Source of the DNA: Colwellia sp.
Lineage (GTDB): Bacteria; Pseudomonadota; Gammaproteobacteria; Enterobacterales; Alteromonadaceae
Length of the DNA stretch: 63,953 nt
Direction of reading: 5' to 3'
Assembly (NCBI GenBank): GCA_013215655.1
Contig: JABSOX010000028.1
Coordinates: forward strand, 1-63,953
Part shown: positions 63,747 to 63,953 of the stretch, one piece after another
Layout: each line of letters starts with the position of its first letter
Position numbering within the stretch: the first letter of the stretch is position 1
The notes under the pieces: model-generated
Told to the model about the DNA's origin: nothing
The model's database searches: none
Seen by the model: the letters and a program-made list of their open reading frames with translations, nothing else
Made by a program: the position numbers and the translations under genes

Positions 63747-63953
63747 ATGGCTGTAAAAGCTAAAAATACCAAAGCTAGTGATAAGACTAGCACTGATAAA
63801 CCGATTAAAGCGGATGAAAAATTAAACGATGAGATTATCTCTGACTTACCCGTTGCAGCTGAAGTCACTGAAGTCGCTGAAGTCGCTGAAGTCGCTGAAG
63901 TCGCTGAAGTCGCTGAAGTCGCTGAAGTCGCTGAAGTCGCTGAAGTCGCTGAA
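63747..63953 (+). CDS. repeat protein with (Ala-Glu-Val)n, 5' part
   Basis: An AAGGAAAA ribosome site precedes MAVKAKNTKASDKTSTDKP, a Lys/Thr-rich start that turns into AEV tripeptide repeats (first copy AEV-TEV) and stays open to the window end. The repeats are amphipathic enough for a helix or a rod-like stalk. The rest is unseen. Confidence 0.75.
   Translation, partial: MAVKAKNTKASDKTSTDKPIKADEKLNDEIISDLPVAAEVTEVAEVAEVAEVAEVAEVAEVAEVAEVAE
63858..63953 (+). repeat. 9-bp tandem repeat GCTGAAGTC
   Basis: About ten and two-thirds copies of GCTGAAGTC run in frame to the window edge. All are identical except copy two (ACTGAAGTC). The purity suggests recent expansion by slippage. Confidence 0.95.

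Larger units (their letters stand above)
52502..63953. mobile_element. genomic island in tRNA-His (left end; right end outside window)
   Basis: The element starts at the tRNA break. It carries a tyrosine recombinase, a ParA/RHH pair plus a decayed copy, direct repeats, iteron-like repeats and many unrecognised genes, while everything before it is core or common content. I found no second tRNA-His anticodon segment in the window, so the right end lies beyond 63953. The recombinase is not next to the left end, which fits an element still longer than seen. Confidence 0.75.

Overview
The window looks like chromosomal DNA from a marine gammaproteobacterium of the Alteromonadales, most like Colwelliaceae (Colwellia/Thalassotalea). 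It is AT-rich. It combines a type VI secretion cluster, a LapA/LapD/LapG-type adhesin system, a HutF-type histidine degradation pair, a PEP-CTERM protein and a gammaproteobacterial yihI-hemN neighbourhood. The genus is inferred from gene content and composition, not from a marker gene.

Layout. 1-7885: the 3' part of a T6SS cluster (tssC end, hcp, tagJ/impE, tssE, tssF, tssG, clpV). 8027-13647: a T6SS accessory region with a probable NAD-consuming effector (CD38/ADP-ribosyl-cyclase-like motifs), a second copy of the clpV 3' tail, two proteins with long Gly/Ala-rich hydrophobic segments, and a TssB-TssC-like sheath fusion. 13733-25787: a complete minus-strand Lap module (adhesin, type I ABC transporter, HlyD, TolC, OmpA lipoprotein, LapG protease, LapD c-di-GMP receptor). 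The adhesin carries a TAAG LapG cleavage site. 26177-52375: mostly core genes, including a PEP-CTERM protein, an SSB with two OB folds, srkA-dsbA, ccoG, hutG-hutF, two hybrid sensor kinases, a peroxiredoxin-glutaredoxin fusion, a chemoreceptor, purU, yihI, a DksA-like protein, hemN and a damaged fetB. A GGA-rich transcript region with its own promoter and terminator lies upstream of yihI, where E. coli has csrC. It is a strong candidate CsrA-sequestering sRNA.

52459-63953: a genomic island that continues past the window. It starts exactly inside a tRNA-His gene, of which only the 5' half remains. It contains 28-bp-period iteron-like repeats, a two-gene module with a HEPN-motif protein (possible abortive-infection system), a decayed copy and an intact copy of a small ParA/ribbon-helix-helix pair, an operon around an FtsZ paralogue, a tyrosine recombinase, and further accessory genes. 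The last of these has (Ala-Glu-Val)n repeats and is cut by the window end.

The most notable items are: the island-borne FtsZ paralogue, which keeps both its GTPase T7 loop and an FtsZ-type C-terminal LDIPAF peptide and sits between two unrecognised genes; the T6SS effector cassette bounded by two diverged clpV tails, which records a cassette exchange; the sheath-fusion region; the HEPN module between direct repeats; and the CsrB/C-like RNA.
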